DNA from: CAWBCR01 sp963787375
GTDB taxonomy: Bacteria; Chloroflexota; Anaerolineae; Aggregatilineales; UBA3940
Length of the DNA: 64,000 bases
Reading direction: 5' to 3'
NCBI GenBank assembly: GCA_963787375.1
Contig: CAWBCR010000014.1
Span: 1-64,000 of the forward strand
Shown: positions 27,037-35,580 of the stretch, piece by piece
Layout of the letters: every line of letters begins with the position of its first letter
How positions within the stretch are numbered: position 1 is the first letter of the stretch
Translations under genes and position numbers: made by a program
Notes under the pieces: model-generated
Told to the model about the DNA's origin: nothing
The model's input: only the letters and a program-made list of their open reading frames with translations
Databases searched by the model: none

Positions 27037-27110
27037 TGGGCGGTACAAGACTTGAACTTGTGACCTCCACGATGTCAACGTGGCGCTCTGGCCAACTGAG
27101 CTAACCGCCC
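27037..27110 (-). tRNA. tRNA-Val(GAC)
   Basis: The 74-nt minus-strand sequence folds as a cloverleaf. The acceptor stem is GGGCGGT with ACCGCCC and discriminator A. The D arm is GCTC...GAGC. The anticodon stem is CCACG with CGTGG around the loop TTGACAT, giving anticodon GAC. The T arm is ACAAG-TTCAAGT-CTTGT. CCA is not encoded. Confidence 0.93.
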
Positions 27111-27272
27111 AATGTGGAACGCGCTGGATTATACGCCAGAACGGTGAGCCCGTCAATAATATTGCCGCAAATTGCGCGCACGGACGAGCCATCGAGTAGG
27201 ACGTTTCCCCTATTGTCTGCTGCCCGCGGAGGCTGGTACTGTAAACAAAACTGGGAAGGGAGTCAGAGAGTT

Positions 27273-29171
27273 ATGAAACGAACCACGCTGGTTATTGCGA
27301 TCATCGCCGCGATGTGCGCGGCGCTGTTCCAGACCGCCCAGCCAGCCGAGGCGCAGTCGGGTCGGCAGGTGTGGGCGCTGTATATGGGGTTTTGGGCCGG
27401 GGGTCCCTCGTGGGACGCTCAGGCCAGCGTATTGAGCGATCACCCGCTGATCGGCAACTATGACTCGCGCGACCCGGGCGTGGCAGGGACGCAGATCGGC
27501 CAGGCGCAGAGCGCCGGCATCGACGCGTTTATCGTCAGTTGGTACGGGCTGGGCGATCAGATCACGACGACGCCGGTGCTCAACAATCTGCTCGACCGCG
27601 CCGCCGAACGGGGCTTCCATGTGGCGGCAGCCGTCGACATCTTCAGCGCCAGCTTCAACCGCGACCGCGATGGGCTGGTCAACTCGCTCAACTATCTCGT
27701 CAACGACCGCGCCAACCATCCCGGCTATCTGCGCTACAACGGCAGGCCGGTGATCTTCTTCCTGTTCCAGGATCGCGCCGGGTTCAGCGCGGCGGAGTGG
27801 CAGTCGATCCGCGGTCAGGTCGATCCCAACCACAACACGCTGTGGATCGCCGAGGGCATCAGCGGCTGCTGCCTGTACGGCGGCGCGATGGACGGCATGT
27901 ACGCCTTCAATATCGCGTGGGCCAACGGCAGCGCCGCCCGCTACCAGAGCGAGAAAGCCGCTGTCGGCAGTCGCCTGTACATCCCCACCGTGCACCCCGG
28001 CTGGAACGAGGACCTGGTTGCCGCGCGCGATGGCCGTCCGAACCCTACCTCCCCGCGTGACCGCGCCGGTGGGCAGTTCCTGGCGACCAGTTTCAACGGC
28101 GCGGTCTCTGCCGGCACCGACGTGATCCTGATCGGCTCATGGAACGAGTTTGTCGAGAACTCGCATATCGAGCCCAGCCAGTTATACGGCAACCAATCGC
28201 TTGACACGCTGCGCCCGCTGATCGCCGCCTGGAAGGCGGGCGGCGCGGTGCCTGCCGCAGCGGCCCCTGCCGGCGCGTCGACCGGGCAGATGGCGCAGCC
28301 CACCGATCGGCTGAACGTGCGCTCCGGCCCCGGCACGGGTTACGGCATCCTGGGCGTGATCGTGCCCGGCTCGGCCTACCCGGTCACCGGCAGCCAGAGC
28401 GGCTGGTACTCGATCAACTTCAACGGCCAGACGGGCTGGGTGTTCGGCCAGTACGTGACGCTCACCGGTAGCGGCGCGGCCCCCGCGCCCGCCTCAGCCC
28501 CCGCCGCCGCTTCGGGTGGGCAGTCGCTGCAAGCCACGACCAGCCTCAACGTGCGCTCCGGCCCCGGCACGGGCTACAGCATCCTGGGAGGGATCGCGCC
28601 CGGCACGTCGTACCCGGTCACCGGCAGCCAGGATGGCTGGTACTCGCTGGTCTACAACGGCCAGACGGGCTGGGTGTCCGGCCAGTACGTGACGCTCGCC
28701 GGTGGCGGCGCGGCGCCTGCCGCAGCGGCCCCTGCTGGCGCATCGACCGGGCAGATGGCGCAGCCCACCGACCGGCTCAATGTGCGCTCCGGCCCCGGCA
28801 CCGGCTACAACATCCTGGGTGTAATCGTGCCCGGCTCGGCCTACCCGGTCACCGGCAGCCAGAGCGGCTGGTACTCAATCAACTTCAATGGCCAGACGGG
28901 CTGGGTGTCCGCCCAGTGGGTGACGGTCGCCAGCAGCACGCCGACGCCTTGGATCAACTTCAGCGCCGCCTCGACGAGCCTGACGGCGGGAAGCTGCACC
29001 ACCATCTCGTGGGATGTGGGCTATATCCAGGCCGTGTACTTCAATGGGCAGGGGGTTGTGGGGCAGGAATCGCGGCAGGTGTGCCCGACCAGCACCACCA
29101 CCTACACGCTCGACGTGACCATGAACGACGGCTCAAACACCCACCGCGAGATCACGATCACGGTGCACTAG
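27273..29171 (+). CDS. secreted GH99-like protein with three SH3b domains
   Basis: 632 residues from ATG at 27273, with a signal peptide ending PAEAQS. The catalytic-type domain (about 30-320) has WALYMGFWAGGPSWD, FIVSWYGLGD, GRPVIFFLF and LIGSWNEFVENSHIEPS, which resembles the glycoside hydrolase 99/71 endo-mannosidase-like TIM barrels. Three SH3b domains follow (each with LNVRSGPGTGY and GQTGWV), joined by Ala/Pro linkers. A C-terminal Ig-like domain has TSLTAGSCTTISWDV. It probably acts on cell-surface or environmental polysaccharide. GH assignment is tentative. Confidence 0.8.
   Translation: MKRTTLVIAIIAAMCAALFQTAQPAEAQSGRQVWALYMGFWAGGPSWDAQASVLSDHPLIGNYDSRDPGVAGTQIGQAQSAGIDAFIVSWYGLGDQITTTPVLNNLLDRAAERGFHVAAAVDIFSASFNRDRDGLVNSLNYLVNDRANHPGYLRYNGRPVIFFLFQDRAGFSAAEWQSIRGQVDPNHNTLWIAEGISGCCLYGGAMDGMYAFNIAWANGSAARYQSEKAAVGSRLYIPTVHPGWNEDLVAARDGRPNPTSPRDRAGGQFLATSFNGAVSAGTDVILIGSWNEFVENSHIEPSQLYGNQSLDTLRPLIAAWKAGGAVPAAAAPAGASTGQMAQPTDRLNVRSGPGTGYGILGVIVPGSAYPVTGSQSGWYSINFNGQTGWVFGQYVTLTGSGAAPAPASAPAAASGGQSLQATTSLNVRSGPGTGYSILGGIAPGTSYPVTGSQDGWYSLVYNGQTGWVSGQYVTLAGGGAAPAAAAPAGASTGQMAQPTDRLNVRSGPGTGYNILGVIVPGSAYPVTGSQSGWYSINFNGQTGWVSAQWVTVASSTPTPWINFSAASTSLTAGSCTTISWDVGYIQAVYFNGQGVVGQESRQVCPTSTTTYTLDVTMNDGSNTHREITITVH
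28251..28921 (+). repeat. near-identical SH3b-encoding repeats 465 bp apart
   Basis: The stretch at about 28251-28456 recurs at about 28716-28921 with only a few silent or single changes. The middle SH3b unit (28513-28700) is more diverged. Repeats 1 and 3 look like a recent internal duplication or gene conversion. Confidence 0.7.
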
Positions 29172-29308
29172 CGGGATCAGGACGCGGGGCGCTGCCCGTG
29201 CCCTCTGGATATCTTTCGTCATACAGACCGCAGCCGGCGAACTCTGTTCGCCGGCTGCCATGACAGGGCCAGGGGCCTCCGGCCCTGCGCCCCCGCTTTC
29301 TTCTCTCC

Positions 29309-30571
29309 CTACACCGCCTGCTCCACCGGCTTCGGCACCCACGTCACGAACAGCACGACGGCCAGCAGCGCCAGCGCCGCGCCGAACAGGAATGGCGCGC
29401 TGGGGCCAAAGCCCTGCCACGCGCCGAGACCCTGCCACAGCAGCCCGGCGATCAGGCTGGCGGGCAGCGCGGCGATACCTACCGCTGCGTTGTACACGCC
29501 GTAGGCCGTGCCGCGCTCGGTGGGCAGGACGATGTCGGCGACGTAAGCACGGGCGGTGCCCTCGACTGCGGCGTAGTAGATGCCGTATAGCGCGTACAGC
29601 ACCCACATCTGCCAGGCGGCCCCGGCCATCCCGAAGCCCAGGTACAACAGCCCGTAGACCAGCCAGCCGCCGATGATCAGCCGCCGCCGCCCGACGCGGT
29701 CGGACAGCGCGCCCGCCGGGCCGGACAGCGCCGCGTACACCAGGTTGAAGGTCGCCAGCATGCCCAGCACGCCCAGCACGTTCAGACCGGCGTTTTGCGC
29801 GCGCAGGATGAGGAACGCGTCTGCCGAGTTGCCCAGCGTGAACACCAGGATCACCAGCATGAAACGGCGGAAGCGCACGTCGAAGCCGCGCAGCGTGAGG
29901 CGCGGCGCTTCGCGCGGCGCGCCGACGCCTGTCTCGCGGGCTGCCACCACCAGCACGATCACGGCCAGCGCCGCCGGCACGATGCTGAACAGCACCAGCC
30001 GCCGGAAGGTGATCAGCTCAAGCGTCAGGTGGCCGGCCTGCGTGGCCCACACCACGCCCAGCGCGATCAGCACGCCGATCATCGCACCGCCGGTATCGCC
30101 CGCACGGTGCAGCCCGAAGGCCAGCCCGCGATGGTGCTCGTCGATGCTGTCCGCGACCAGCGCGTCACGCGGGGCGGTGCGGATGCCCTTGCCGACCCGG
30201 TCGGCGAAGCGCACGGCCAGCACGCCTTCCCACGAGGCCACGATGTACAGGAACGGCTTGGAGACGGTCGACAGCCCGTAGCCCAGCACGGCCAGCCACT
30301 TGCGCTTGCCGATCCGGTCGGAGATCCAGCCGGAGAACACCTTGAGCAGGCTGGCCGTCGTTTCGGCAATGCCCTCGATCAGCCCGATGACGCTGGTGCG
30401 CACACCGAGCACGTTCGCCAGGAACAGCGGCAGCACGTTGAGGATCATCTCGCTTGACATATCGGTCAGGAAGCTGGTAGCCGTCACGGCCCATACGTTG
30501 CGCGGCAGCGTGGCAAGCCCGCCGCGCGAGGAGTCAGGTGCGGTGTCGTCAGGTCGTGGTTCGGATGTCAT
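29309..30571 (-). CDS. MFS transporter
   Basis: 420 residues from ATG at 30571 (MTSEPRPDDTAP). Twelve hydrophobic segments are visible. The loop 2-3 motif is GWISDRIGKRKWLAVLGYGL and the loop 8-9 counterpart is GALSDRVGRRRLIIGG. ADRVGKGIRTAPRDALVADS matches a subgroup of MFS proteins often annotated as drug or unknown permeases. The substrate cannot be told. It is divergent from the FxLYD lipoprotein gene. Confidence 0.9.
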   Translation of the reverse strand: MTSEPRPDDTAPDSSRGGLATLPRNVWAVTATSFLTDMSSEMILNVLPLFLANVLGVRTSVIGLIEGIAETTASLLKVFSGWISDRIGKRKWLAVLGYGLSTVSKPFLYIVASWEGVLAVRFADRVGKGIRTAPRDALVADSIDEHHRGLAFGLHRAGDTGGAMIGVLIALGVVWATQAGHLTLELITFRRLVLFSIVPAALAVIVLVVAARETGVGAPREAPRLTLRGFDVRFRRFMLVILVFTLGNSADAFLILRAQNAGLNVLGVLGMLATFNLVYAALSGPAGALSDRVGRRRLIIGGWLVYGLLYLGFGMAGAAWQMWVLYALYGIYYAAVEGTARAYVADIVLPTERGTAYGVYNAAVGIAALPASLIAGLLWQGLGAWQGFGPSAPFLFGAALALLAVVLFVTWVPKPVEQAV

Positions 30572-30687
30572 CGCGTTCCCCCTGTGGCGTGGTAAGAGCA
30601 GAGGATAAGATAACGCCGAATGGTTCACAGGGGCAACCTGCGCGGGTTGGCTCCAATCGCTTGCAAAAAGCTGCCCGCTGGTTGACA

Positions 30688-31926
30688 ATGGCAGCTATGA
30701 GAAACAGTCTGCTGTTGTGGCGGGGCTGGGCGCCCCTTTTAGCGGCGATGCTGCTTGCGGGCTGTGTAGCCGAAGCGCCAACGCCTGAGCTGGTCGACCC
30801 GACCGGCTTCGTGACTTACGTTCACCCCACCGGCGTGTTTGCGCTGTCGATGCCGCCCGACTGGGTCGTCAGCGATACATCCGACGACCACGCGCTCGAC
30901 GTGGCGTTTTCGCCGCCGGATGCGCCCGACCCGCTGATCAGCGTCTACGTGACCAGCGCCATTGCCTTCTTGCAGGCGCAGCCCGACACCTCCGACACCG
31001 CCGTCTCGCCGGGCAACCTCGACGCGCTGGCCGACGTGTACCTCAAGACCTTCTACACGCTGACCGACTCCACGCTGAAAGTGATCAGCCGCGACCCGCA
31101 GCCCGATGGCAGCCTGCGTATCGGCTTCCTGATCGATGCGCCGCAGGGCACCAGCCAGCACAACGATTTCATCCAGACGGTCGGACCGTACTTTGTCGCG
31201 CTGCGTACGCTGCTCCCCGCCGACCATGCCCAACTGCGCACCCTCAGCCGGGTGATCACCACGCTGAACGTCAGCACCCTCACCGGCTGGGCCAGCGCCG
31301 TTGCAACGCCGCAGAGCCACGTCGACGCCACCCCCAGCCTGGTCGACTTTGCCAGCCTCAACGCCTGGGTCGACCGCAACGGCGGCTTCGTCATCGTCGG
31401 GCAGGTGCTCAACCGGGCCGACCAGCCGCTGGAGTTCATCCGCATTACCGCTCAGCTTGTTGACGCCAACAACCAGGTGATGATCGAGCAGGACGACTTT
31501 GTCTCGTCGGACCTGCTGATGCCCGGCGAGTACGCCCCGTTCTCGATTGTGTTCAGCGATGGGCTGCCGACCGGCACGGTGCGCTACGTGCTGGAGGCGT
31601 CGGCACGCTACGCCGACATGGCCAACCAGACGTTTTACGGCCCGCAGAACTTCACGCTGTCGTCGCAGGCTGACTTCGACCAGAACGGCCTGCTGGTCAT
31701 CAGTGGGCAGGTGCGCAACGAGGGTAACCTGACGGCCAACCTGGTCAAGGTGATCGTCACCATCTTCGACGATCAGCAGCGCGTGATCGCCACCGACACC
31801 ACGCTGGTCGATACGCAGAAGTTGGCCCCCACCGACGTTTCCACGTTCAAGGTGACCTTCTTCGAGCTGGGGGGCACACCGAATACCTTCCTGGTGACGG
31901 CGCAGGGGATCATCGCCGGGCAGTGA
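30688..31926 (+). CDS. lipoprotein with two FxLYD domains
   Basis: 412 residues. A start at 30688 or 30697 gives a signal peptide with lipobox LAGC. The N-terminal half (about 40-200) is an unknown domain like those found in PsbP/DUF1795-type lipoproteins (FALSMPPDWVVSD). Two FxLYD domains follow (GGFVIVGQVLNRADQPLEFIR and LLVISGQVRNEGNLTANLV). FxLYD is an extracellular beta-sandwich of unknown role. No catalytic motif is visible. Confidence 0.75.
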   Translation: MAAMRNSLLLWRGWAPLLAAMLLAGCVAEAPTPELVDPTGFVTYVHPTGVFALSMPPDWVVSDTSDDHALDVAFSPPDAPDPLISVYVTSAIAFLQAQPDTSDTAVSPGNLDALADVYLKTFYTLTDSTLKVISRDPQPDGSLRIGFLIDAPQGTSQHNDFIQTVGPYFVALRTLLPADHAQLRTLSRVITTLNVSTLTGWASAVATPQSHVDATPSLVDFASLNAWVDRNGGFVIVGQVLNRADQPLEFIRITAQLVDANNQVMIEQDDFVSSDLLMPGEYAPFSIVFSDGLPTGTVRYVLEASARYADMANQTFYGPQNFTLSSQADFDQNGLLVISGQVRNEGNLTANLVKVIVTIFDDQQRVIATDTTLVDTQKLAPTDVSTFKVTFFELGGTPNTFLVTAQGIIAGQ

Positions 31927-31950
31927 CGGCCCGTTTACGGCAGAACAAAC

Positions 31951-31976
31951 AGGCGCACCCACCGGGGTGCGCCTTT
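31951..31976. terminator. bidirectional hairpin between the FxLYD gene and sufT
   Basis: AGGCGCACCC (31951-31960) pairs with GGGTGCGCCT (31965-31974) around ACCG, followed by TT and preceded by AA. The convergent genes on both sides fit a shared terminator. Confidence 0.65.
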
Positions 31977-32017
31977 GTGCTAATGGCTGTGAGCGAGCGC
32001 AGCGAGCGGGCTAACCG

Positions 32018-32332
32018 CTAAAACAGCCCCCAGTCGCCGCCTGCACCCTCTTCCATCATGCTGGGGTCCCACAGCTCAGGGCTCATCTCAATGGTCGTTG
32101 GCACGCCGATCGCGTGCTCAAGCGTCCGGCGCGACTGCTCCAGAAGCTGCGGGCCGTACGGGCAGAAAGGGGTGGTCAGGATCATGAGGATGTGCGCGCT
32201 GTCGTCCTTGATCTCCAGGTCGCGGATCAGCCCCAGCTCGACCACGTTCATGCCGATCTCAGGGTCGACCACCTTGCGCAGCGCCTCGTAGGCCATTTCC
32301 TTCTTATCGTCGAGAGTTGGCGCATCAGACAT
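32018..32332 (-). CDS. sufT: SufT-like metal-sulfur cluster assembly factor (DUF59/MIP18)
   Basis: 104 residues. LRKVVDPEIGMNVVELGLI and ILTTPFCPYGPQL are the family signatures, including the reactive Cys. SufT proteins help mature Fe-S proteins. Here the gene lies 34 nt after sufR on the same strand, so the two form an operon divergent from sufCBD. Confidence 0.9.
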   Translation of the reverse strand: MSDAPTLDDKKEMAYEALRKVVDPEIGMNVVELGLIRDLEIKDDSAHILMILTTPFCPYGPQLLEQSRRTLEHAIGVPTTIEMSPELWDPSMMEEGAGGDWGLF

Positions 32333-32366
32333 GGTTCATCATCCTCGTCTATTTGCTTACGCAGGG

Positions 32367-33035
32367 CTAACCGTTCGAAATTGCCGCGTGGCCCGGCGGT
32401 TCGGGCAGCAGCAGCGCACACGATGTGTCGCCGGCCAGCAGGCAGGTGACACGCTTCACGTCGGCATCCATCACCGCGCGGACCAGCGCCTCATCGATCT
32501 GGCACAACTCCGGGTGGTGCAGCCCGACGCTGTAGTACGGGCAGTGGTGCTTGACCAATTGTAGCCCATCGCCCGACTGCTGCCAGCTTGCCATCAGGCC
32601 CTTCTCGTTGAGCCATTCGACCAGCCGCTGGCGGCGGGCTTCCTCTGGCAGGTGCGCCAATTCGCGCCTCACGTCGTCGGCCAGCGATGCCGCCAGCCCA
32701 TCGATCAGCGTCTGGTACGCCGAGGCAGACAGCTTCAGCTTGAGCTGGTCCAGCAGGTGCTCGACCAGCAGGTTGTAGGTGTGCGGGAAAAGCTGTTCGG
32801 CCTTCTGGGTCAGGAAGTAAACGTGTACAGGCCGCCCGACGGCCTGCCGCTGCTCTTCCACGTCGACCAGCCCCTCGGCGTGCAGGCTGTTGAGGTGGTG
32901 GCGGACCGTGATAGCCTTCACGTCGACCTGCTCGGCTAGGTCGCTGACGGTAGCCTGGCCCAGCGCCCGCAGGGCTTTGAGCACCATCCAGCGGGTGCTG
33001 TGCGTGACTGTTTCTGCAAAAGCATCATCTTGCAT
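32367..33035 (-). CDS. sufR: SufR-like Fe-S transcriptional regulator
   Basis: 222 residues from ATG at 33035. The N-terminal winged helix (VSDLAEQVDVKAITVRHHLNSLHAEGLV) is of ArsR/DeoR type. The C-terminal half has the Fe-S ligand pattern HHCPYYSVGLHHPELCQID and DTSCALL, as in SufR. Holo-SufR represses suf genes, and loss of the cluster relieves repression. It is divergent from sufC, with an inverted repeat and a strong promoter between them. Confidence 0.88.
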   Translation of the reverse strand: MQDDAFAETVTHSTRWMVLKALRALGQATVSDLAEQVDVKAITVRHHLNSLHAEGLVDVEEQRQAVGRPVHVYFLTQKAEQLFPHTYNLLVEHLLDQLKLKLSASAYQTLIDGLAASLADDVRRELAHLPEEARRQRLVEWLNEKGLMASWQQSGDGLQLVKHHCPYYSVGLHHPELCQIDEALVRAVMDADVKRVTCLLAGDTSCALLLPEPPGHAAISNG

Positions 33036-33084
33036 AGTACACAGGAGTATAGCATGTCGCAGCCATCCCGTCAATAAACATGAT

Positions 33085-33098
33085 TAATATCAATATTA
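33085..33098. promoter_or_regulatory. inverted repeat next to the suf promoter, likely SufR operator
   Basis: TAATAT-CA-ATATTA is a perfect 6-bp inverted repeat with a 2-nt centre. It abuts the -35 box at 33099 and lies between sufR and sufC. Its AT-richness stands out from the surroundings. Assignment to SufR is inference from position. Confidence 0.55.
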
Positions 33099-33127
33099 TT
33101 GACTTTACCTACCTGCTGTGTTATAAT
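33099..33127 (+). promoter_or_regulatory. strong sigma-70 promoter of the suf operon
   Basis: TTGACT (33099-33104) and TATAAT (33122-33127) are separated by exactly 17 nt. The start of transcription would be near 33134, about 55 nt before the sufC start. Confidence 0.85.
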
Positions 33128-33189
33128 CTCATCTGCTCGCTGCGGCAGCAGCGGGGCAAGATTTCCAACTTCCAGGAGGCATGACTTAC

Positions 33190-33966
33190 ATGGCGGCAGC
33201 CCTTGAGATACGCAATCTTCATGTCAGCGTTGAAAGCAAACCCATTCTAAAGGGCGTCAACCTGACTGTTCGCCAGGGCGAGATTCACGCCCTGATGGGC
33301 CCCAATGGTTCCGGCAAGAGCACGCTGGCCAACACCCTGATGGGCCATCCCGATTACGAGGTCACCGGCGGGCAGATTATCTTCGACGGCCACGATCTGT
33401 TGGAGTTGGCCGCCGACGAGCGCAGCCGGCTGGGCCTGTTTCTGGCCTTCCAGTACCCGGTCGCGATCTCCGGCGTGACGCTGGCTAATTTCCTGCGGCA
33501 GGCTGTCAACGCCCGCCGCAAAGACGAAAATCCCGACGATAAAGGCATGCCTATCCCGGAGTTCCGCCGCATGCTGACGGCCAAGATGGACACGTTGCAG
33601 GTGGACCATTCCTTCGCAGGCCGCTACCTGAACGAGGGTTTTTCTGGCGGTGAGAAGAAACGCGCCGAGATCCTCCAGATGGCGACGCTCGAACCGAAGA
33701 TCGCTGTGCTCGACGAGACTAACTCGGGCCTCGACATCGATGCGCTGCGCATCGTCTCGGAGGGCGTCAACAAGCTGGCCGGGCCTGACCTGGGCGTGCT
33801 GGTGATCACCCACTACCAGCGTATCCTCAACTACGTCAAGCCGGAGTTCGTTCATATTATGATGGACGGCCAGATCGTCGAGACCGGCGGGCCAGAGATG
33901 GCGCTTGAGCTTGAGGAGCGCGGCTACGACTGGCTGCGCGAAAAGCAGGACGAGTTGGAACTGTAA
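33190..33966 (+). CDS. sufC: Fe-S assembly ATPase SufC
   Basis: 258 residues. ATG at 33190 is preferred over 33181, which sits only 1 nt after AGGAGG. Walker A is GPNGSGKST (37-45), the ABC signature is FSGGEKKRAEI, and Walker B is IAVLDETNSGLDID. It is the cytoplasmic ATPase of the SufBCD scaffold and drives the conformational change needed for cluster assembly. First gene of the suf operon. Confidence 0.97.
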   Translation: MAAALEIRNLHVSVESKPILKGVNLTVRQGEIHALMGPNGSGKSTLANTLMGHPDYEVTGGQIIFDGHDLLELAADERSRLGLFLAFQYPVAISGVTLANFLRQAVNARRKDENPDDKGMPIPEFRRMLTAKMDTLQVDHSFAGRYLNEGFSGGEKKRAEILQMATLEPKIAVLDETNSGLDIDALRIVSEGVNKLAGPDLGVLVITHYQRILNYVKPEFVHIMMDGQIVETGGPEMALELEERGYDWLREKQDELEL

Positions 33967-34026
33967 CGGTATTCACGCAAACGCAGCGCAGCCGAAAAGC
34001 CGCGCCGGATATGAGCGAGGGTAGTC

Positions 34027-35442
34027 ATGAGCGACGAAACAACCGAACTCGATAACCTCAAAGACAGTTATGCCGAAAAGTACGGCTTTCATGATGTGGA
34101 GAATTATGCCTTCAGGGCGCGCAAGGGCCTCAGCCGCGAGGTAGTCGAAGAGATTTCGTGGATGAAGCAGGAGCCCGACTGGATGCGCGAGTTCCGGCTG
34201 AAGTCGCTGGAGCATTTCCAGAAGCGCCCGATGCCCACCTGGGGCGCGGACCTCTCCGAGATCAACTTTGACGACATCTACTACTTCGTGCGTGCCACCG
34301 AAAAAGGCAGCGCCAACTGGGACGAGGTGCCGGCGGAGATCAAGGACACCTTCGATAAGCTGGGCATCCCCGAAGCCGAGCGCAAGTTCCTGGCCGGCGC
34401 GGGCGCGCAGTACGAGTCGGAGGTTGTGTACCACAAGATTCGCGAGGATCTCCAGAAGCAGGGCGTTATCTTCCTGGGCATGGACGATGCGCTGCGCGAG
34501 TATCCGGACCTGGTCAAGCAGTATTTCGGCACGATCATCCCCTACAACGACAACAAGTTCGCGGCGCTCAACTCGGCGGTGTGGTCAGGCGGATCGTTCA
34601 TCTACGTCCCGCCGGGGGTGAAGGTCGAGATGCCGCTGCAGGCTTACTTCCGCATCAACACCAAGAACATGGGCCAGTTTGAGCGGACGCTGATCATCGT
34701 CGACGAGGGCGCATTCGTGCACTACGTCGAAGGCTGCACCGCCCCGATTTACTCGTCGGACAGCCTGCACAGCGCGGTCGTCGAGATCGTCGTCAAGCAG
34801 GGCGCGCGCTGCCGCTACTCGACCATCCAGAACTGGTCGAACAACGTCTACAACCTGGTAACCAAGCGCGCCACTGCTTACCGCGATGCCACGATGGAGT
34901 GGGTCGACGGCAACCTGGGCTCGAAGATCACCATGAAGTACCCGGCTGTTTACCTGATGGAGCCCGGCGCGCACGGCGAGGTGTTAAGCATCGCCTTTGC
35001 GGGCAAGGGCCAGATTCAGGACGCCGGCGGCAAGGTTGTGCACGGCGCGCCGTACACCACCAGCAAGATCACCAGCAAGTCGATCAGCAAGGACGGCGGC
35101 CAGGCCAGCTATCGCGGCCTGCTGAAGATTTACGACGGAGCGCACCACTCGAAGAGCAATGTGGTGTGCGACGCGCTGCTGCTCGACGACAAGAGCCGCT
35201 CCGATACCTACCCGACCATCGAGATCGACGAGCAGGACGTGACCGTCGGCCACGAGGCCTCGGTCAGCAAGGTCGGCGAGGACCAGCTCTTCTACCTGAT
35301 GAGCCGTGGCCTGAGCGAGGAGCAGTCGAACGCGATGGTCGTCAACGGTTTTATCGAGCCGCTGGTCAAAGAACTGCCGATGGAGTACGCGATGGAGCTG
35401 AATCGCCTGATCCAGCTCCAGATGGAAGGCTCAATCGGCTGA
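34027..35442 (+). CDS. sufB: Fe-S cluster scaffold protein SufB
   Basis: 471 residues. Family landmarks are SWMKQEPDWMREFRLKSLE, YVPPGVKVEMPLQAYFRINT, FVHYVEGCTAP (the Cys conserved near the core), RCRYSTIQNWSNNVYNLVTKR and the C-terminal ELPMEYAMELNRLIQLQ. SufB builds the cluster with SufC2 and SufD. Spacing to sufC is 60 nt. Confidence 0.97.
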   Translation: MSDETTELDNLKDSYAEKYGFHDVENYAFRARKGLSREVVEEISWMKQEPDWMREFRLKSLEHFQKRPMPTWGADLSEINFDDIYYFVRATEKGSANWDEVPAEIKDTFDKLGIPEAERKFLAGAGAQYESEVVYHKIREDLQKQGVIFLGMDDALREYPDLVKQYFGTIIPYNDNKFAALNSAVWSGGSFIYVPPGVKVEMPLQAYFRINTKNMGQFERTLIIVDEGAFVHYVEGCTAPIYSSDSLHSAVVEIVVKQGARCRYSTIQNWSNNVYNLVTKRATAYRDATMEWVDGNLGSKITMKYPAVYLMEPGAHGEVLSIAFAGKGQIQDAGGKVVHGAPYTTSKITSKSISKDGGQASYRGLLKIYDGAHHSKSNVVCDALLLDDKSRSDTYPTIEIDEQDVTVGHEASVSKVGEDQLFYLMSRGLSEEQSNAMVVNGFIEPLVKELPMEYAMELNRLIQLQMEGSIG

Positions 35443-35580
35443 CGCACAGGCGCGAGCCTGATGCACAGGGCTGAGCGAGCGATCCGCACGATTGACCAGG
35501 GGCGACTGCGCAGGCTGACCGATGTCGGGCAGCCCCCGTCGCCCCTCTGATTGTCACGACAACCCGGAGGCAAGGTCACG

